A DNA stretch of 64,000 nt, taken from contig NZ_JABBFR010000006.1 in assembly GCF_018494065.1 (NCBI RefSeq), positions 96,303 to 160,302 on the forward strand. Direction: 5' to 3'. Made by a program: the position numbers and the translations under genes. The notes below the pieces were generated by a model that saw nothing but the letters and a program-made list of their open reading frames with translations, was not told the origin of the DNA and did no database searches. Below are positions 11,784 through 21,736 of this stretch, piece after piece (position 1 is the first letter of the stretch; the number at the start of each line of letters is the position of its first letter). This stretch comes from Rosenbergiella gaditana (GTDB taxonomy: Bacteria > Pseudomonadota > Gammaproteobacteria > Enterobacterales > Enterobacteriaceae).

Positions 11784-12710
11784 TTAGTTCGACTCATCCG
11801 TGTCAGTCTCTGAGCTTGGAATCTCCGCTAAACGATGAACAGTATCAGGCGCGGGCGCCAATACGTTGAATAGCGATTGGACAAAGGCTTTTTCACCCAT
11901 AGGGAGACGGCATAATAGATACTGCGTATCTGAAAGCAGAGGTAATCCTTCCGCTGTCCCTAATACACGCAGTTCAGGGTTTAGCATTTCAGCTGGCCTA
12001 GCTGTTGCGCCCAAGCCTGATTTCACCGCAACATTTATGGCAGCTTTTGAGTTTGCGACATAAGCTAAACGCCATGGCACCTGATGTTCGTCGAGTGCAT
12101 TAATCGCAATCTCTCTGAATAGCTCTCCCTCATTTTGGATTACCAGAGGAATAGCCTCACCCGCCGTGATAGCAAAATCGGCCGCACAAAACCAAAGTGT
12201 CGGTGAGGTACGTAAGACTTGTTGCTCAAAACGCGTATCACCCTGCGTTGTTAAGGCAACATCAATTTCCTGCTGATCAAGCAGTGACAGTATGGTTTCT
12301 GTTGTATTGATACGGACTTCCACTTCCAGGCTTGGATAAAGTGCGGTAATTCGATTGAGCACGAAAGGTAATAAACTCTCCGATGTATCTTCGGTTGCAC
12401 CAACTATAAGCTTTCCTTGTTCATTGCTGTATTTCAATGAAGCACAGGCTTCATCATTGAAGCGGAGTATCTTCCTAGCGTAGCCCAATAATTGTATGCC
12501 ATGTTCTGTGAGGAGTTTATTGCGTCCATGACGTGCAAAAAGTTCTCGGTCTACAATTTGCTCCAATCGCTGCATCTGTTGGCTGACTGCAGACTGCGTT
12601 CGACACACCGCTACCGCGGCTGCAGCAAAAGTATTTAAATCGGCTACCGCAACAAAAGTACGAAGCAGATCAAGATCGAGATTGATCGATGTATTGTTAT
12701 GGTTTGTCAT
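11784..12710 (-). CDS. lrhA: LysR-family regulator LrhA (motility/virulence regulator)
   Basis: LysR-type transcription factor, 308 residues (E. coli 312). The N-terminal winged helix-turn-helix, with LDLLRTFVAVADLNTFAAAA and CRTQSAVSQQMQRLEQ, is almost identical to E. coli LrhA, while the ligand-binding half diverges strongly. In E. coli LrhA represses flhDC and activates its own gene; its erwinial relatives (HexA/PecT) repress exoenzymes. Its placement next to nuo and divergent from alaA is conserved. Only a weak ribosome-binding site is visible upstream of the ATG. Confidence 0.93.
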   Translation of the reverse strand: MTNHNNTSINLDLDLLRTFVAVADLNTFAAAAVAVCRTQSAVSQQMQRLEQIVDRELFARHGRNKLLTEHGIQLLGYARKILRFNDEACASLKYSNEQGKLIVGATEDTSESLLPFVLNRITALYPSLEVEVRINTTETILSLLDQQEIDVALTTQGDTRFEQQVLRTSPTLWFCAADFAITAGEAIPLVIQNEGELFREIAINALDEHQVPWRLAYVANSKAAINVAVKSGLGATARPAEMLNPELRVLGTAEGLPLLSDTQYLLCRLPMGEKAFVQSLFNVLAPAPDTVHRLAEIPSSETDTDESN

Positions 12711-13532
12711 AATTATTCACTTTTAATTTTATTTTAATACTTACTGGTGTTGTTTATTACTGGTCGAGAGTGACTACTTTTTTTAAAATGACTCAATAGC
12801 GTCAACTCAAACGCTTTCCAAACAGTTGATCAGGGTTATCCGCCATGCTTGGTGAGTAGCACTCTCTTTTACTCATCGTTATCGGCCATCAGGAATAATG
12901 AATTGTCTATAGTAGACAAAAAAATTAAGTTAATGCCCCTTCTACGATAAGATTTAATTTGTTAATTCGACTTAATCATTTCTAGCCATGAATTGGAATC
13001 ATTTTTCAATAAAAATGAACTTTCTTTGACTTAGTTCATATAATATTGCTCTAAACCGTTGTTACTCCCCCTAATACCGAGACTTATAAGAAATCATATA
13101 ATGATTAATTTTTTAACCTTAAATTATTAATAACTAATAAATCAAAAACCTTTAAGACAAATTAATAAATAAACATATAAATCTTAGCTAATTCTTTTGA
13201 TCACCCTGTTAAAAATCTTATTAAAAGTAATTCCAAAAATTCTTATAAAAATTCATCAAGTATTTACGACAGTTTAAAATTTGAGGCTTTCTATAATTAA
13301 ATAGATAACTAGTTGTATAAACCTTGAACATTACGAGTAACCATCCGCCACACACTGTCGATATAAAATGCAATATAAATTGGTAAATTCAGCATAAAAC
13401 ACTAGATCTTTAGATTTCCCTTCTGTAATCAGCGTTGACATCACAGAGGCACTTCATTTAACTGCCTGACCGGAGTACATTTACTAAAAATTTGCAGTGC
13501 CATTCCCTGTTCCTAAAGCCGAGATGAAGCCG
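12711..13532. other. Long AT-rich divergent intergenic region lrhA/alaA
   Basis: About 820 bases between the divergent lrhA and alaA genes with no plausible coding frame. The sequence is very AT-rich between about 12900 and 13300, with many A/T tracts and an 8-bp AT hairpin at 12999-13018. The length fits the long untranslated leader known for lrhA in E. coli and an H-NS-type silenced promoter region. Both roles are inference. Confidence 0.6.
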
Positions 13533-14750
13533 ATGAGCATAAAAATAGAAAAATCCGCCAAATTAGAGAATGTTTGTTACGATATTCGTGGCCCAGTATT
13601 AAAAGAAGCTAAGCGGCTTGAAGAAGAAGGTAATAAAGTACTTAAGTTGAACATTGGCAACCCTGCTCCTTTTGGTTTTGAGGCACCTGACGAAATTTTA
13701 GTCGATGTCATTAAACATCTTCCGACTTCACAAGGGTACTCCGACTCAAAAGGTCTCTACTCAGCACGTAAAGCAATCATGCAACACTACCAGGCACTGG
13801 GAATGCGTGATGTGACCGTTGAAGATATTTATATCGGTAACGGTGTTTCTGAGCTTATTGTGCAGTCTATGCAGGCGCTTTTAAACACTGGCGATGAGAT
13901 GCTAGTACCCGCGCCAGACTATCCGCTGTGGACTGCTGCCGTATCACTATCCAGTGGTAAAGCAGTCCACTACCTCTGCGATGAGAGCAGCGATTGGTTC
14001 CCTGATCTTGATGATATTCGTGCAAAAATCACCCCACGTACCCGTGGGATTGTGATTATTAACCCAAATAACCCAACAGGTGCGGTGTACAGTAAAGAGC
14101 TACTGATTGAAGTGGTTAAGATTGCACGCGAGCATAATCTCATCATCTTTGCTGACGAGATTTATGACAAAATTCTTTATGATGCAGCCCAGCACCACTC
14201 CATTGCAGCCTTAGCCCCAGACCTGTTAACGGTCACGTTTAATGGTCTTTCTAAGACCTACCGTGTTGCCGGTTTTCGTCAAGGCTGGATGGTATTGAAT
14301 GGGCCTAAAAAACATGCAAAAGGTTATATAGAAGGCCTCGAAATGCTGGCTTCCATGCGCCTGTGTGCTAATGTTCCAGCTCAACACGCAATTCAAACTG
14401 CCTTAGGCGGTTATCAAAGTATCAGTGAGTTTATCGCTCCTGATGGTCGCCTCTACCAGCAGCGCGAACGTGCCTGGGAACTGATTAACCAAATACCGGG
14501 GGTAAGCTGCGTGAAACCCCAGGGTGCTTTATACATGTTCCCAAAAATTGATATCAAAAAATTCAATATTTATGATGACCAAAAAATGGTGCTCGATTTC
14601 CTTTTACAGGAGAAAGTACTGTTGGTACAAGGTACTGCCTTCAATTGGCCTTGGCCTGACCACGTGCGGATCGTCACCCTGCCAAGGGTCGATGATTTAG
14701 AAATGGCGATTAATAAGTTTGGTCGCTTTCTCAGTCACTACCATCAATAA
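13533..14750 (+). CDS. alaA: Glutamate-pyruvate aminotransferase AlaA
   Basis: Pyridoxal-phosphate class I aminotransferase making alanine from pyruvate and glutamate in the cytoplasm. It has 405 residues from the chosen ATG, exactly the E. coli length. Motifs are YIGNGVSELI, IINPNNPTGAVYS, FADEIYDKILYD and the PLP-lysine region TFNGLSKTYRVAGFRQGW. In-frame starts upstream at 13497 and 13524 would add 12 or 3 residues; 13533 gives the family N-terminus (IEKSAKLENVCYDIRGP). A terminator follows 12 bases after the stop. Confidence 0.96.
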   Translation: MSIKIEKSAKLENVCYDIRGPVLKEAKRLEEEGNKVLKLNIGNPAPFGFEAPDEILVDVIKHLPTSQGYSDSKGLYSARKAIMQHYQALGMRDVTVEDIYIGNGVSELIVQSMQALLNTGDEMLVPAPDYPLWTAAVSLSSGKAVHYLCDESSDWFPDLDDIRAKITPRTRGIVIINPNNPTGAVYSKELLIEVVKIAREHNLIIFADEIYDKILYDAAQHHSIAALAPDLLTVTFNGLSKTYRVAGFRQGWMVLNGPKKHAKGYIEGLEMLASMRLCANVPAQHAIQTALGGYQSISEFIAPDGRLYQQRERAWELINQIPGVSCVKPQGALYMFPKIDIKKFNIYDDQKMVLDFLLQEKVLLVQGTAFNWPWPDHVRIVTLPRVDDLEMAINKFGRFLSHYHQ

Positions 14751-14762
14751 TTATTGTTCACT

Positions 14763-14785
14763 AAGACGCCTCAAGGCGTCTTTTT
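14763..14785 (+). terminator. Rho-independent terminator of alaA
   Basis: Eight-base stem AAGACGCC / GGCGTCTT with a four-base TCAA loop followed directly by a T-run, 12 bases after the alaA stop and just before yfbR. Confidence 0.9.
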
Positions 14786-14808
14786 ATTTGGCCAGATAAG
14801 GGGATGAT

Positions 14809-15414
14809 ATGGCGATCCAAAGTACTTTTATGGCGTGGATAACACGCATGCCACTGATTAAACGTTGGGCCTTGATGCACTGTGTGCAGAAAGAAAATGT
14901 GGCAGAGCATAGTCATCAAGTCGCCGTCATTGCACATTTACTCACCGTTATTGGTAATAAACGTTACGGGAACACGCTAAATCCGGACCGTGCAGCGGTA
15001 GTCGCCCTGTATCACGAAGTCTCCGAAACTAAACTGCAAGATATCAACTCCCATACTAAATACCACAATCCAGAATTAACGCAGGCATTTAAACATCTTG
15101 AAAAAATTGCCGAACAAGAGTGCTTAACCACACTGCCTGATGATCTGCGTGAGACGTATTCCAGACTGATCATTCAAGATAATGTCGACAGTGAATATAA
15201 AAAAATCGTTAAAGCTGCGGATATTTTAGCGGCGTATATTAAGGCATTAAATGAATTACGATTTAACAATGACGAATTTATCCACGTAAAAGAGGGGCTT
15301 GAGGAGAGACTAAACCAGCTTCGCGCTACCATGCCAGAAGTTAACGACTTTATGGAAATATTCGCAGCGAGCTGCACAACTACCTTCGATCGTATTTCAG
15401 AAAACTATCAATAG
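14809..15414 (+). CDS. yfbR: YfbR-like HD-domain 5'-deoxynucleotidase with altered metal motif
   Basis: Homologue of the HD-domain phosphohydrolase YfbR, which dephosphorylates deoxyribonucleoside 5'-monophosphates; 201 residues (E. coli 199), in the syntenic place after alaA. Retained landmarks are KRWALM near residue 18, NVAEHSHQVA with His34, Glu73, Asp78 and the later Asp in KAADILAAYIK (Asp138). The defining HD dipeptide reads His69-Glu70 (LYHEVSE) where E. coli has His-Asp, and the TGDLPTPVKY substrate loop of E. coli is LQDINSHTKY here. Similarity outside these spots is modest. It may be a weakened or re-specialised enzyme. The ATG at 14809 follows an AAGGGGATG ribosome-binding site. 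Confidence 0.8.
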   Translation: MAIQSTFMAWITRMPLIKRWALMHCVQKENVAEHSHQVAVIAHLLTVIGNKRYGNTLNPDRAAVVALYHEVSETKLQDINSHTKYHNPELTQAFKHLEKIAEQECLTTLPDDLRETYSRLIIQDNVDSEYKKIVKAADILAAYIKALNELRFNNDEFIHVKEGLEERLNQLRATMPEVNDFMEIFAASCTTTFDRISENYQ

Positions 15415-15418
15415 CGAT

Positions 15419-15449
15419 GAGGAGACATCGGGGATCCCGATGTCTCCTC
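15419..15449. terminator. Strong hairpin between convergent yfbR and hxpA
   Basis: A perfect 14-base stem (15419-15432 with 15436-15449, core GGAGACATCGGG) around a three-base loop, between two converging genes that end 4 bases before and 8 bases after it. Neither side has a long T-run, but the position and stem strength fit a bidirectional terminator. Confidence 0.7.
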
Positions 15450-15457
15450 CATTATTT

Positions 15458-16096
15458 CTATAACGTAAACCCTTTCGCCATTAGCTTTATGGATAATTCG
15501 GTCAAACTCTCAAGTCGAAGCATCGCAGCAAGATGTGCTGAATCGTTCGGCGCATTCACCGCAACAACGGCACATTTGGCTGCCAAGCCTGCTTCGATTC
15601 CTGCCGCAGCATCTTCCACCACCACACAATGTTCCGGTGCTAAATGAAGACGTTTAGCCCCTAATAAATAAGGATCCGGATGAGGCTTACCTTTAGCGAC
15701 CTGCTCAGCAGTAATAAAGACCTCAGGACGAGGTAAGTCCAACACTTGATAACGCGCAGTCGCTACCGGTAGACTGCCAGAGGTGACAATTGCCCACGGT
15801 ATTTGGTGGTCAGTCAGATAGGTCAGTAATGATTTCGCTCCGGGTAACGCCACAATTCCCTCTAAAGTTGTCGACTCAAGCTGCTCAAGCCACAGAAACT
15901 CTTGACGCAAAGTGGCCTCATCTGCTTGAGGTAAAAAGTGACGCAATGAGGTCATCGCTTGCTTACCATGAATGAATGCAAGGATATCTGACGTAGGGAT
16001 ACCCTGCCGTTCACCCCACTTCGACCAAGCTGTCTCCACCACCGCTAACGAATCAACCAACGTGCCGTCTAAGTCAAAGAGAAATCCTTGATACAT
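15458..16096 (-). CDS. hxpA: HAD-family sugar phosphatase HxpA (YfbT)
   Basis: Haloacid-dehalogenase-type phosphatase, 212 residues (E. coli 216). Motif I is FDLDGTLVDS at residues 7-16 with the nucleophilic Asp. Motif II is VTSGSLPVA, motif III the lysine in AKGKPHPDPYLLGAK, and motif IV VVVEDAAAGIEAGLAA. The cap region keeps FIHGKQAMTSLRHF of YfbT. E. coli YfbT acts on sugar phosphates. yfbU and yfbS, its E. coli neighbours, are absent. It is 17 bases downstream of yfbV and probably cotranscribed. Confidence 0.93.
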   Translation of the reverse strand: MYQGFLFDLDGTLVDSLAVVETAWSKWGERQGIPTSDILAFIHGKQAMTSLRHFLPQADEATLRQEFLWLEQLESTTLEGIVALPGAKSLLTYLTDHQIPWAIVTSGSLPVATARYQVLDLPRPEVFITAEQVAKGKPHPDPYLLGAKRLHLAPEHCVVVEDAAAGIEAGLAAKCAVVAVNAPNDSAHLAAMLRLESLTELSIKLMAKGFTL

Positions 16097-16113
16097 AATT
16101 GCTTACCTTATTA

Positions 16114-16563
16114 CTACAGTTCATCCAAAAAGGCTTTATCTAACTGCTTGAAAGCCCTCATTAATAATTCTGCAAGGTGTTGGTAGGTCACTTCCCTCTG
16201 GGGAAGGTTTACTACATGCCCCGAAGTTTGTAGCTTTTCACGAATAGTATGAAACCATTCTAACGTACCGCCAGGTAAGGGTTTACTCGCCCGTTTACCT
16301 AACCACCATAGACCTTGGATTGGCAAACTACAGGCAAAAATGGCAGTCGCAATCGCGGGTCCGATTTGCGCATGAAACGCCAGCTGCCAGCACAGAATGA
16401 ATACCGCAATCGGCGGCATAAAGCGAATACCAAATTGTGTCGCTCGACAAACCCTATTTTCAGGAAAAATGGCAGAGAGGCTCTTTTGTAATGGCCAACT
16501 TTTCATATATTTTTTCCCAAGACGCAGCGTAGTAAAGACCCCGGGTCGATGCGTATCGTTCAT
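16114..16563 (-). CDS. yfbV: UPF0208 inner-membrane protein YfbV
   Basis: Small inner-membrane protein, 149 residues (E. coli 151), with two predicted helices around IRFMPPIAVFILCWQLAF and AIATAIFACSLPIQGLWWLG. YfbV has been linked to insulating the Ter macrodomain from neighbouring DNA in E. coli. The C-terminal LAELLMRAFKQLDKAFLDEL is the family signature. It is divergent from ackA across about 300 bases. Confidence 0.92.
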   Translation of the reverse strand: MNDTHRPGVFTTLRLGKKYMKSWPLQKSLSAIFPENRVCRATQFGIRFMPPIAVFILCWQLAFHAQIGPAIATAIFACSLPIQGLWWLGKRASKPLPGGTLEWFHTIREKLQTSGHVVNLPQREVTYQHLAELLMRAFKQLDKAFLDEL

Positions 16564-16862
16564 TGTTTTTGCCTCAAAAGCCGAAGGATTTAAAAAGTTT
16601 TAAATCCCGATTAATTGGGAGTACCATTCGCACCACACTCTCTGCGTGCATGAATGGGTCTAGGATAACACCCCCATCATCAATCGATGAGAAAGATGAC
16701 ACAAACTTACACTGATTATTCTGAACAATCCTATAAATCACAGTGGCATTGCCTCAGAACATAGTTATCGCTATTGACCAGTGTATATTAGCATTAACGA
16801 TGGCAATACCGATTCAGAGGGAATTTGGTGGTTGCTCACACATTAAATTTACAGGTGCGTTT
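16564..16862. other. yfbV/ackA divergent promoter region
   Basis: About 300 bases without a gene between the divergent yfbV and ackA starts. It holds a 22-base interrupted palindrome, listed separately, and a possible -10 (TATAAA near 16733) towards ackA without a good -35. The reading frame that extends ackA upstream to 16743 has no ribosome-binding site or family similarity and I treat it as untranslated. Confidence 0.6.
16586..16607. promoter_or_regulatory. AT-rich palindrome upstream of yfbV
   Basis: Arms GGATTTAAAA (16586-16595) and TTTTAAATCC (16598-16607) form a perfect inverted repeat with a two-base centre, 23 bases upstream of the yfbV start. The symmetry and 22-base length suit a dimeric repressor operator, but I know no factor with this consensus. 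Confidence 0.35.
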
Positions 16863-18065
16863 ATGTCGAATAACTTAGTTCTGGTTCTTAATTGTGGCAG
16901 TTCCTCTCTAAAATTCGCAATTCTTGATCCCGCCACGGGCGCTGAATACCTTTCCGGCTTAGCAGAATGTTTTTCGCTGCCGGAATCCCGTATAAAATGG
17001 AAATATTCTGGCGTTAAGCAAGAGTCTGCATTAGGTGCTGGAACGGCCCACAGTGAGGCATTAGCTTTTATTGTTAATCGTATTTTGGCCGACGCCCCTG
17101 AACTGTCTGAAAAAATTACCGCTATTGGCCACCGAATTGTCCATGGAGGCGAGCATCTTACCCAGTCTGCCGTCATAACCGATGAGACGATTAAAGCAAT
17201 AGAACACGCTATCTGCTTTGCCCCTTTACACAATCCCGCACACCTTATTGGCATACGAGAAGCTTTCAAAAATTTCCCCCACTTAACCACTAAAAATGTC
17301 GCTGTTTTTGACACCGCCTTCCATCAAACCATGCCTGAGGAATCGTATCTCTATGCGTTGCCTTACGAGCTTTATGAGCGACATGGTATTCGCCGCTACG
17401 GTGCACATGGCACAAGCCATTTTTATGTATCACGACAAGCCGCTAAATTACTCGAAAAATCGGTCGATGACCTCAATGTCATTACTTGCCATCTCGGTAA
17501 TGGGGGGTCGGTCGCCGCCATCCGCCACGGACAATGTGTCGATACCTCAATGGGGCTAACGCCTTTGGAAGGATTGGTGATGGGCACACGCAGTGGCGAT
17601 ATCGATCCCGCCATTATCTTTTATCTGCACGATAATTTAGGAATGAAGGTCGCGGAGATCAACCAGTTGTTGACCAAAGAGTCGGGGTTACTGGGGCTTA
17701 CTGGCGTGACAAGCGATTGCCGATATGTCGAAGACAATTTTGCTGATAAACCCGAAGCGAAGCGCGCTTTAGATGTTTTCTGTCACCGTTTAGCCAAATA
17801 TATTGGTGCTTACACCTCGCTTATGGACGGCAGGCTTGATGCGGTGATCTTTACCGGCGGAATTGGTGAAAACTCAGCAAAAATTCGTGAACAAACCGTG
17901 CAAAAACTAGCATTATTAAATTTAGCCATTGACGAGACGAAAAACTTAGCAGCGCGTTTTGGTGAGTCAGGCGCAATTCATCGTGATGGAAGCTGCCCAA
18001 TCTTTGTTATTCCAACGAATGAAGAGTGGGTCATTGCGCAAGACGCTGCAACACTGACTGCTTAA
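16863..18065 (+). CDS. ackA: Acetate kinase
   Basis: Interconverts acetyl phosphate + ADP and acetate + ATP; the last step of acetate overflow and a source of acetyl phosphate. It has 400 residues from the chosen ATG, the E. coli length. Motifs are [13 protein letters not shown] at the N-terminus, [33 protein letters not shown] and [14 protein letters not shown]. The ATG at 16863 follows AGGTG at the right spacing. pta starts 41 bases after the stop, so the two form an operon. Confidence 0.97.
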   Translation: MSNNLVLVLNCGSSSLKFAILDPATGAEYLSGLAECFSLPESRIKWKYSGVKQESALGAGTAHSEALAFIVNRILADAPELSEKITAIGHRIVHGGEHLTQSAVITDETIKAIEHAICFAPLHNPAHLIGIREAFKNFPHLTTKNVAVFDTAFHQTMPEESYLYALPYELYERHGIRRYGAHGTSHFYVSRQAAKLLEKSVDDLNVITCHLGNGGSVAAIRHGQCVDTSMGLTPLEGLVMGTRSGDIDPAIIFYLHDNLGMKVAEINQLLTKESGLLGLTGVTSDCRYVEDNFADKPEAKRALDVFCHRLAKYIGAYTSLMDGRLDAVIFTGGIGENSAKIREQTVQKLALLNLAIDETKNLAARFGESGAIHRDGSCPIFVIPTNEEWVIAQDAATLTA

Positions 18066-18106
18066 GAGATTTACTATCTGTTTCAAAAATTGTAGAGGGG
18101 GTTAAT

Positions 18107-20251
18107 TTGTCTCGTACTATTATGCTGGTGCCACTGAGCACAAGTGTGGGTCTCACCAGCGTTAGCTTAGGGGTTATTCGTGCGATGGAACGTAAAGGCA
18201 TGCGTATTAGCATGTTTAAGCCGATCGCCCAAGCGCGTGATGCCGAACAACCACAAGACCATACAACGGAAATCATCAAAGCCACATCCTCTATTCCTGC
18301 CGTGGCTCCCTTAGCACTGAGCTATGTTGAGAACTTACTCAGCAATAATCAGCAAGATATCTTAATGGAAGAGATTATTGCGCATTTCCATGACAACACG
18401 ACAAATGCTGAAGTTGTGTTAGTGGAAGGATTGGTGCCGACGCGTAAAAATCAATTTGCGCAAACCCTAAATTATGAAATCGCCAAAACGCTTAATGCTG
18501 AAATTATTTTTGTCGTTTCTCCCGGCACGGACACACCAACCCAGCTGAAAGAAAGAATTGAGCTTCAGCTCAATAGCTTCGGTGGTCGTAAAAACAAAAA
18601 TATTGCTGGTGTGATCATCAACAAAATTAATGCGCCTACCGATGAAGAAGGACGTACGCGGCCGGACTTGTCAGAAATGTTCGACGATACCAATGAAGCA
18701 ACGGTCGCAAACATTACACTCGAACAGCTCAGTCAAGCATCCCCTCTACCGATTCTTGGCTGTGTTCCTTGGAATTTCGATCTCATTGCTACCCGTGCAA
18801 TTGATATGTGCCGACATCTCAAGGCTGATATTATCAATGAAGGCGATATTGCTTCGCGCCGGATTCAATCGGTCACCTTCTGCGCACGCAGCTTACCGAA
18901 TATGCTCAAATTATTCCGTCCAGGCTCGTTACTTGTGACTTCGGCTGACCGACCTGATGTGTTGGTTGCTGCCTGTTTAGCCGCGATGAACGGTGTGGAA
19001 CTTGGCGCGATCTTACTGACTGGCGGTTATCAAATTGATCCTGCGGTTCAGGATCTCTGTTCTCGAGCATTTCAAACCGGATTACCCGTTTTCTTAGTGG
19101 AGACTAACACCTGGCAAACGTCACTAAACCTACAAAGTTTTAACTTAGAAATTCCGGTCGATGACACCCAGCGTATTGAAAAAGTACAGGAGTTTATAGC
19201 AAGTTATATCGATAAGCCGTGGATTGACTCGTTGGGGTCCATCGCGGAACGTAGCCGTCTACTCTCCCCACCGGCGTTCCGCTATCAATTGACCGAATTA
19301 GCACGCCAAGCAGGCAAACGTATCGTGTTACCTGAAGGTGATGAGCCAAGAACATTACGCGCTGCTGCAATATGTGCGGAACGTAAAATTGCACAATGCG
19401 TCTTACTCGGTGATCCGGCAGAAATCCAACGTATTGCCTCGGTACAAGGTATTGTGTTAGGTGAAGGTGTTAGCATTATCGATCCACATGCTGTCAGAGA
19501 ACACTACGTCTCACGACTGGTCGAGTTACGAAAAAACAAAGGTATGACGGAAGTCGTTGCTCGTGAGCAACTGGAAGATAATGTCGTACTCGGAACCTTA
19601 ATGCTGGAAAAAGGTGAAGTCGATGGATTGGTATCCGGTGCGGTACATACCACTGCGAATACTATTCGTCCCCCCTTACAACTGATTAAGACCGCGCCTA
19701 ACAGTAGCATTGTCTCATCCGTCTTCTTCATGCTATTGCCTGAACAAGTGCTGGTGTATGGCGACTGTGCGATCAATCCAGATCCTAATGCTGAACAGCT
19801 GGCTGAAATTGCTATCCAATCAGCAGATTCCGCTGCGGCCTTTGGCATTGAACCTCGGGTTGCAATGATCTCCTATTCCACCGGTAATTCAGGCAGCGGC
19901 AGTGACGTCGATAAAGTACGCGAAGCCACACGTCTTGCTCAAGAGAAACGTCCTGACCTGATTATTGATGGGCCTTTGCAATATGATGCCGCTATTATGG
20001 AAGATGTTGCGAAATCAAAAGCACCGAATTCTCGAGTGGCAGGTCGTGCGACAGTGTTTATCTTCCCTGACCTCAACACGGGAAACACTACCTACAAAGC
20101 GGTGCAACGTTCTGCGGAATTAATTTCAATCGGACCGATGCTACAGGGTATGCGTAAACCCGTGAATGATTTATCACGCGGCGCATTAGTAGACGATATT
20201 GTGTACACCATTGCACTAACGGCTATCCAGTCACAGCAAGCGGAGAGCTGA
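18107..20251 (+). CDS. pta: Phosphate acetyltransferase
   Basis: Converts acetyl-CoA + phosphate to acetyl phosphate + CoA. From a TTG start at 18107 it has 714 residues, exactly the E. coli length, with N-terminus matching [20 protein letters not shown]. The TTG is preceded by a strong AGAGGGGG ribosome-binding site, and an upstream extension to 18026 would overlap ackA and lacks family similarity. Order: DRTGG/CobQ-like N-terminal domain (to ~residue 370), then the catalytic PTA domain ([16 protein letters not shown], later [24 protein letters not shown] segment). Confidence 0.96.
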   Translation: MSRTIMLVPLSTSVGLTSVSLGVIRAMERKGMRISMFKPIAQARDAEQPQDHTTEIIKATSSIPAVAPLALSYVENLLSNNQQDILMEEIIAHFHDNTTNAEVVLVEGLVPTRKNQFAQTLNYEIAKTLNAEIIFVVSPGTDTPTQLKERIELQLNSFGGRKNKNIAGVIINKINAPTDEEGRTRPDLSEMFDDTNEATVANITLEQLSQASPLPILGCVPWNFDLIATRAIDMCRHLKADIINEGDIASRRIQSVTFCARSLPNMLKLFRPGSLLVTSADRPDVLVAACLAAMNGVELGAILLTGGYQIDPAVQDLCSRAFQTGLPVFLVETNTWQTSLNLQSFNLEIPVDDTQRIEKVQEFIASYIDKPWIDSLGSIAERSRLLSPPAFRYQLTELARQAGKRIVLPEGDEPRTLRAAAICAERKIAQCVLLGDPAEIQRIASVQGIVLGEGVSIIDPHAVREHYVSRLVELRKNKGMTEVVAREQLEDNVVLGTLMLEKGEVDGLVSGAVHTTANTIRPPLQLIKTAPNSSIVSSVFFMLLPEQVLVYGDCAINPDPNAEQLAEIAIQSADSAAAFGIEPRVAMISYSTGNSGSGSDVDKVREATRLAQEKRPDLIIDGPLQYDAAIMEDVAKSKAPNSRVAGRATVFIFPDLNTGNTTYKAVQRSAELISIGPMLQGMRKPVNDLSRGALVDDIVYTIALTAIQSQQAES

Positions 20252-20262
20252 ATCTTACTCAT

Positions 20263-20303
20263 CAGCCACCTGTCACCTTTGGCGACAGGTGGCTGTTAAT
20301 TTT
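20263..20303. terminator. Terminator between convergent pta and yfcD
   Basis: Twelve-base perfect stem CAGCCACCTGTC (20263-20274) / GACAGGTGGCTG (20284-20295), followed by TTAATTTT on the plus strand. It lies 12 bases after the pta stop and 8 before the yfcD stop, so it probably works for pta and perhaps both. Confidence 0.8.
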
Positions 20304-20310
20304 CAGCGAA

Positions 20311-20832
20311 TTAACGGCCTTCGTTATTACGGGTCAACCATAACGCTAAAGCTTTCAGCGAGTCGTCTGTAAATTCATCGCAACGTGCCGTGATCTCTTC
20401 TGCCGTCATCCAGAAAACCTCAGTCACTTCGCCATCTTGTAAGGCAAACGGGCCATGGCAGACACAACTAAAGAGGCTGCCCCAGACGCGACACCCTTCG
20501 TCTTCAAAATAAAACTTGCCATGTTCGGCCAAGGGAACATCGGCTATACCTAGCTCTTCTTCAGCTTCACGGCGCGCGGAGGCTAATAGCTCTTCACCTG
20601 ATTGTACGACACCTCCGGCTGTCGCATCGAGTTTCCCGGGCGCAAAGTCTTTGTCCTCTGCACGACGTTGGACCAAAATACGTCCAGTACCCTCTGTCAC
20701 AACGATATAGGTTGCGCGATGACGCAGTGATTCAGCTCGCATTTGTTGGCGAGCAGCGGTCGCAATCACTTCGTCATTCTCATCAACAATATCAACCCAT
20801 TCAATCTGACCTACAGGCATTTGTTCAACCAT
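20311..20832 (-). CDS. yfcD: Nudix hydrolase YfcD
   Basis: Nudix-family hydrolase of uncertain substrate, 173 residues (E. coli 180). The Nudix box is visible as [20 protein letters not shown] followed by ELGI, around residues 78-101, with the catalytic REAEEE glutamates. The N-terminal [17 protein letters not shown] resembles the isopentenyl-diphosphate isomerase-like branch. It is downstream of hisP, separated by about 117 bases, and converges on pta. Confidence 0.92.
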   Translation of the reverse strand: MVEQMPVGQIEWVDIVDENDEVIATAARQQMRAESLRHRATYIVVTEGTGRILVQRRAEDKDFAPGKLDATAGGVVQSGEELLASARREAEEELGIADVPLAEHGKFYFEDEGCRVWGSLFSCVCHGPFALQDGEVTEVFWMTAEEITARCDEFTDDSLKALALWLTRNNEGR

Positions 20833-20949
20833 GGTTAACCCTTTTCAACGCGAGTAGTCACTCGGCGTTACATGCTATTATTTACCCTAAGAGTAATGAG
20901 TAAAATTTAATTTCGCAATCTCTAGGATTGTGAAGAAATGCTTTTCATT

Positions 20950-21726
20950 TCATTTTAGGTTACTGCGGAGAAATTGTTGCAGACGTAACGAATTAGGACG
21001 GATGAAAATTTCCTCTGGTGGGCCCTGTTCTTCAATCTTCCCTTGATGGAGAAAAATAACCTGTGAAGAGACTTCTTTTGCAAATGCCATTTCATGCGTC
21101 ACAATTATCATGGTTTTCCCCTCTTTGGCCAGCTGCTGCATAATCCGTAATACTTCGCCCACTAGCTCAGGATCCAGGGCAGACGTCGGTTCATCGAATA
21201 AAATAATCTCTGGTTCCATCGCTAATGCCCGCGCGATTGCTACCCGCTGTTGCTGACCGCCGGAAAGGTGAACTGGGTACTTTTTCCAATTTACTGGACC
21301 AATACCCACTTTACGTAAGTGATATTCCGCCTTCTCTTTAGCTTGCGCTTTCGTCATCCCTAATACTCTACAAGGTGCCTCCATCACATTCTGTAATACC
21401 GTCATATGGCTCCACAGATTAAAATGTTGAAACACCATACACAGTTTGCTGCGAAGTAATTTCAGTTGTTGCTTATCTGTTACCTGTAACTGCTGTGTTC
21501 GATCCCGGGTGACAGGGATCTGTTGTTGATTCAACCATATTTCCCCCGCATTAGGGTGTTCAAGGAAGTTTAAACAACGCAACAATGTACTTTTCCCGGA
21601 ACCCGATGCGCCGATAATGGCAATCACATCGCCTTCATGCGCGGTGAGACTGATACCCGCTAAGACCTCATGCTGGCCATATGATTTGTGGAGCTGCTCA
21701 ATTCTGAATTTTTCTGTAGACGACAT
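20950..21726 (-). CDS. hisP: Histidine/basic amino acid ABC transporter ATP-binding protein
   Basis: ATPase of the HisJQMP importer, 258 residues from the ATG at 21726 (E. coli 257). Walker A GASGSGKS is at residues 39-46, the Q-loop lies in [15 protein letters not shown], the signature is [15 protein letters not shown], Walker B is [14 protein letters not shown] and the switch His is in [10 protein letters not shown]. An upstream in-frame start at 21774 would overlap hisM and lacks family support. The ATG lies 10 bases after the hisM stop, and the protein ends in the family tail [12 protein letters not shown]. Confidence 0.95.
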   Translation of the reverse strand: MSSTEKFRIEQLHKSYGQHEVLAGISLTAHEGDVIAIIGASGSGKSTLLRCLNFLEHPNAGEIWLNQQQIPVTRDRTQQLQVTDKQQLKLLRSKLCMVFQHFNLWSHMTVLQNVMEAPCRVLGMTKAQAKEKAEYHLRKVGIGPVNWKKYPVHLSGGQQQRVAIARALAMEPEIILFDEPTSALDPELVGEVLRIMQQLAKEGKTMIIVTHEMAFAKEVSSQVIFLHQGKIEEQGPPEEIFIRPNSLRLQQFLRSNLK

Positions 21727-21736
21727 ACGCAAACCC

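Noticed and set aside
16743..16862. In-frame 40-codon N-terminal extension of ackA
   Set aside because: No ribosome-binding site and no family similarity; the ATG at 16863 gives the exact 400-residue AckA.
16814..17314. 166-codon minus-strand frame opposite ackA
   Set aside because: Antisense shadow of ackA with no recognisable motif or ribosome-binding site.
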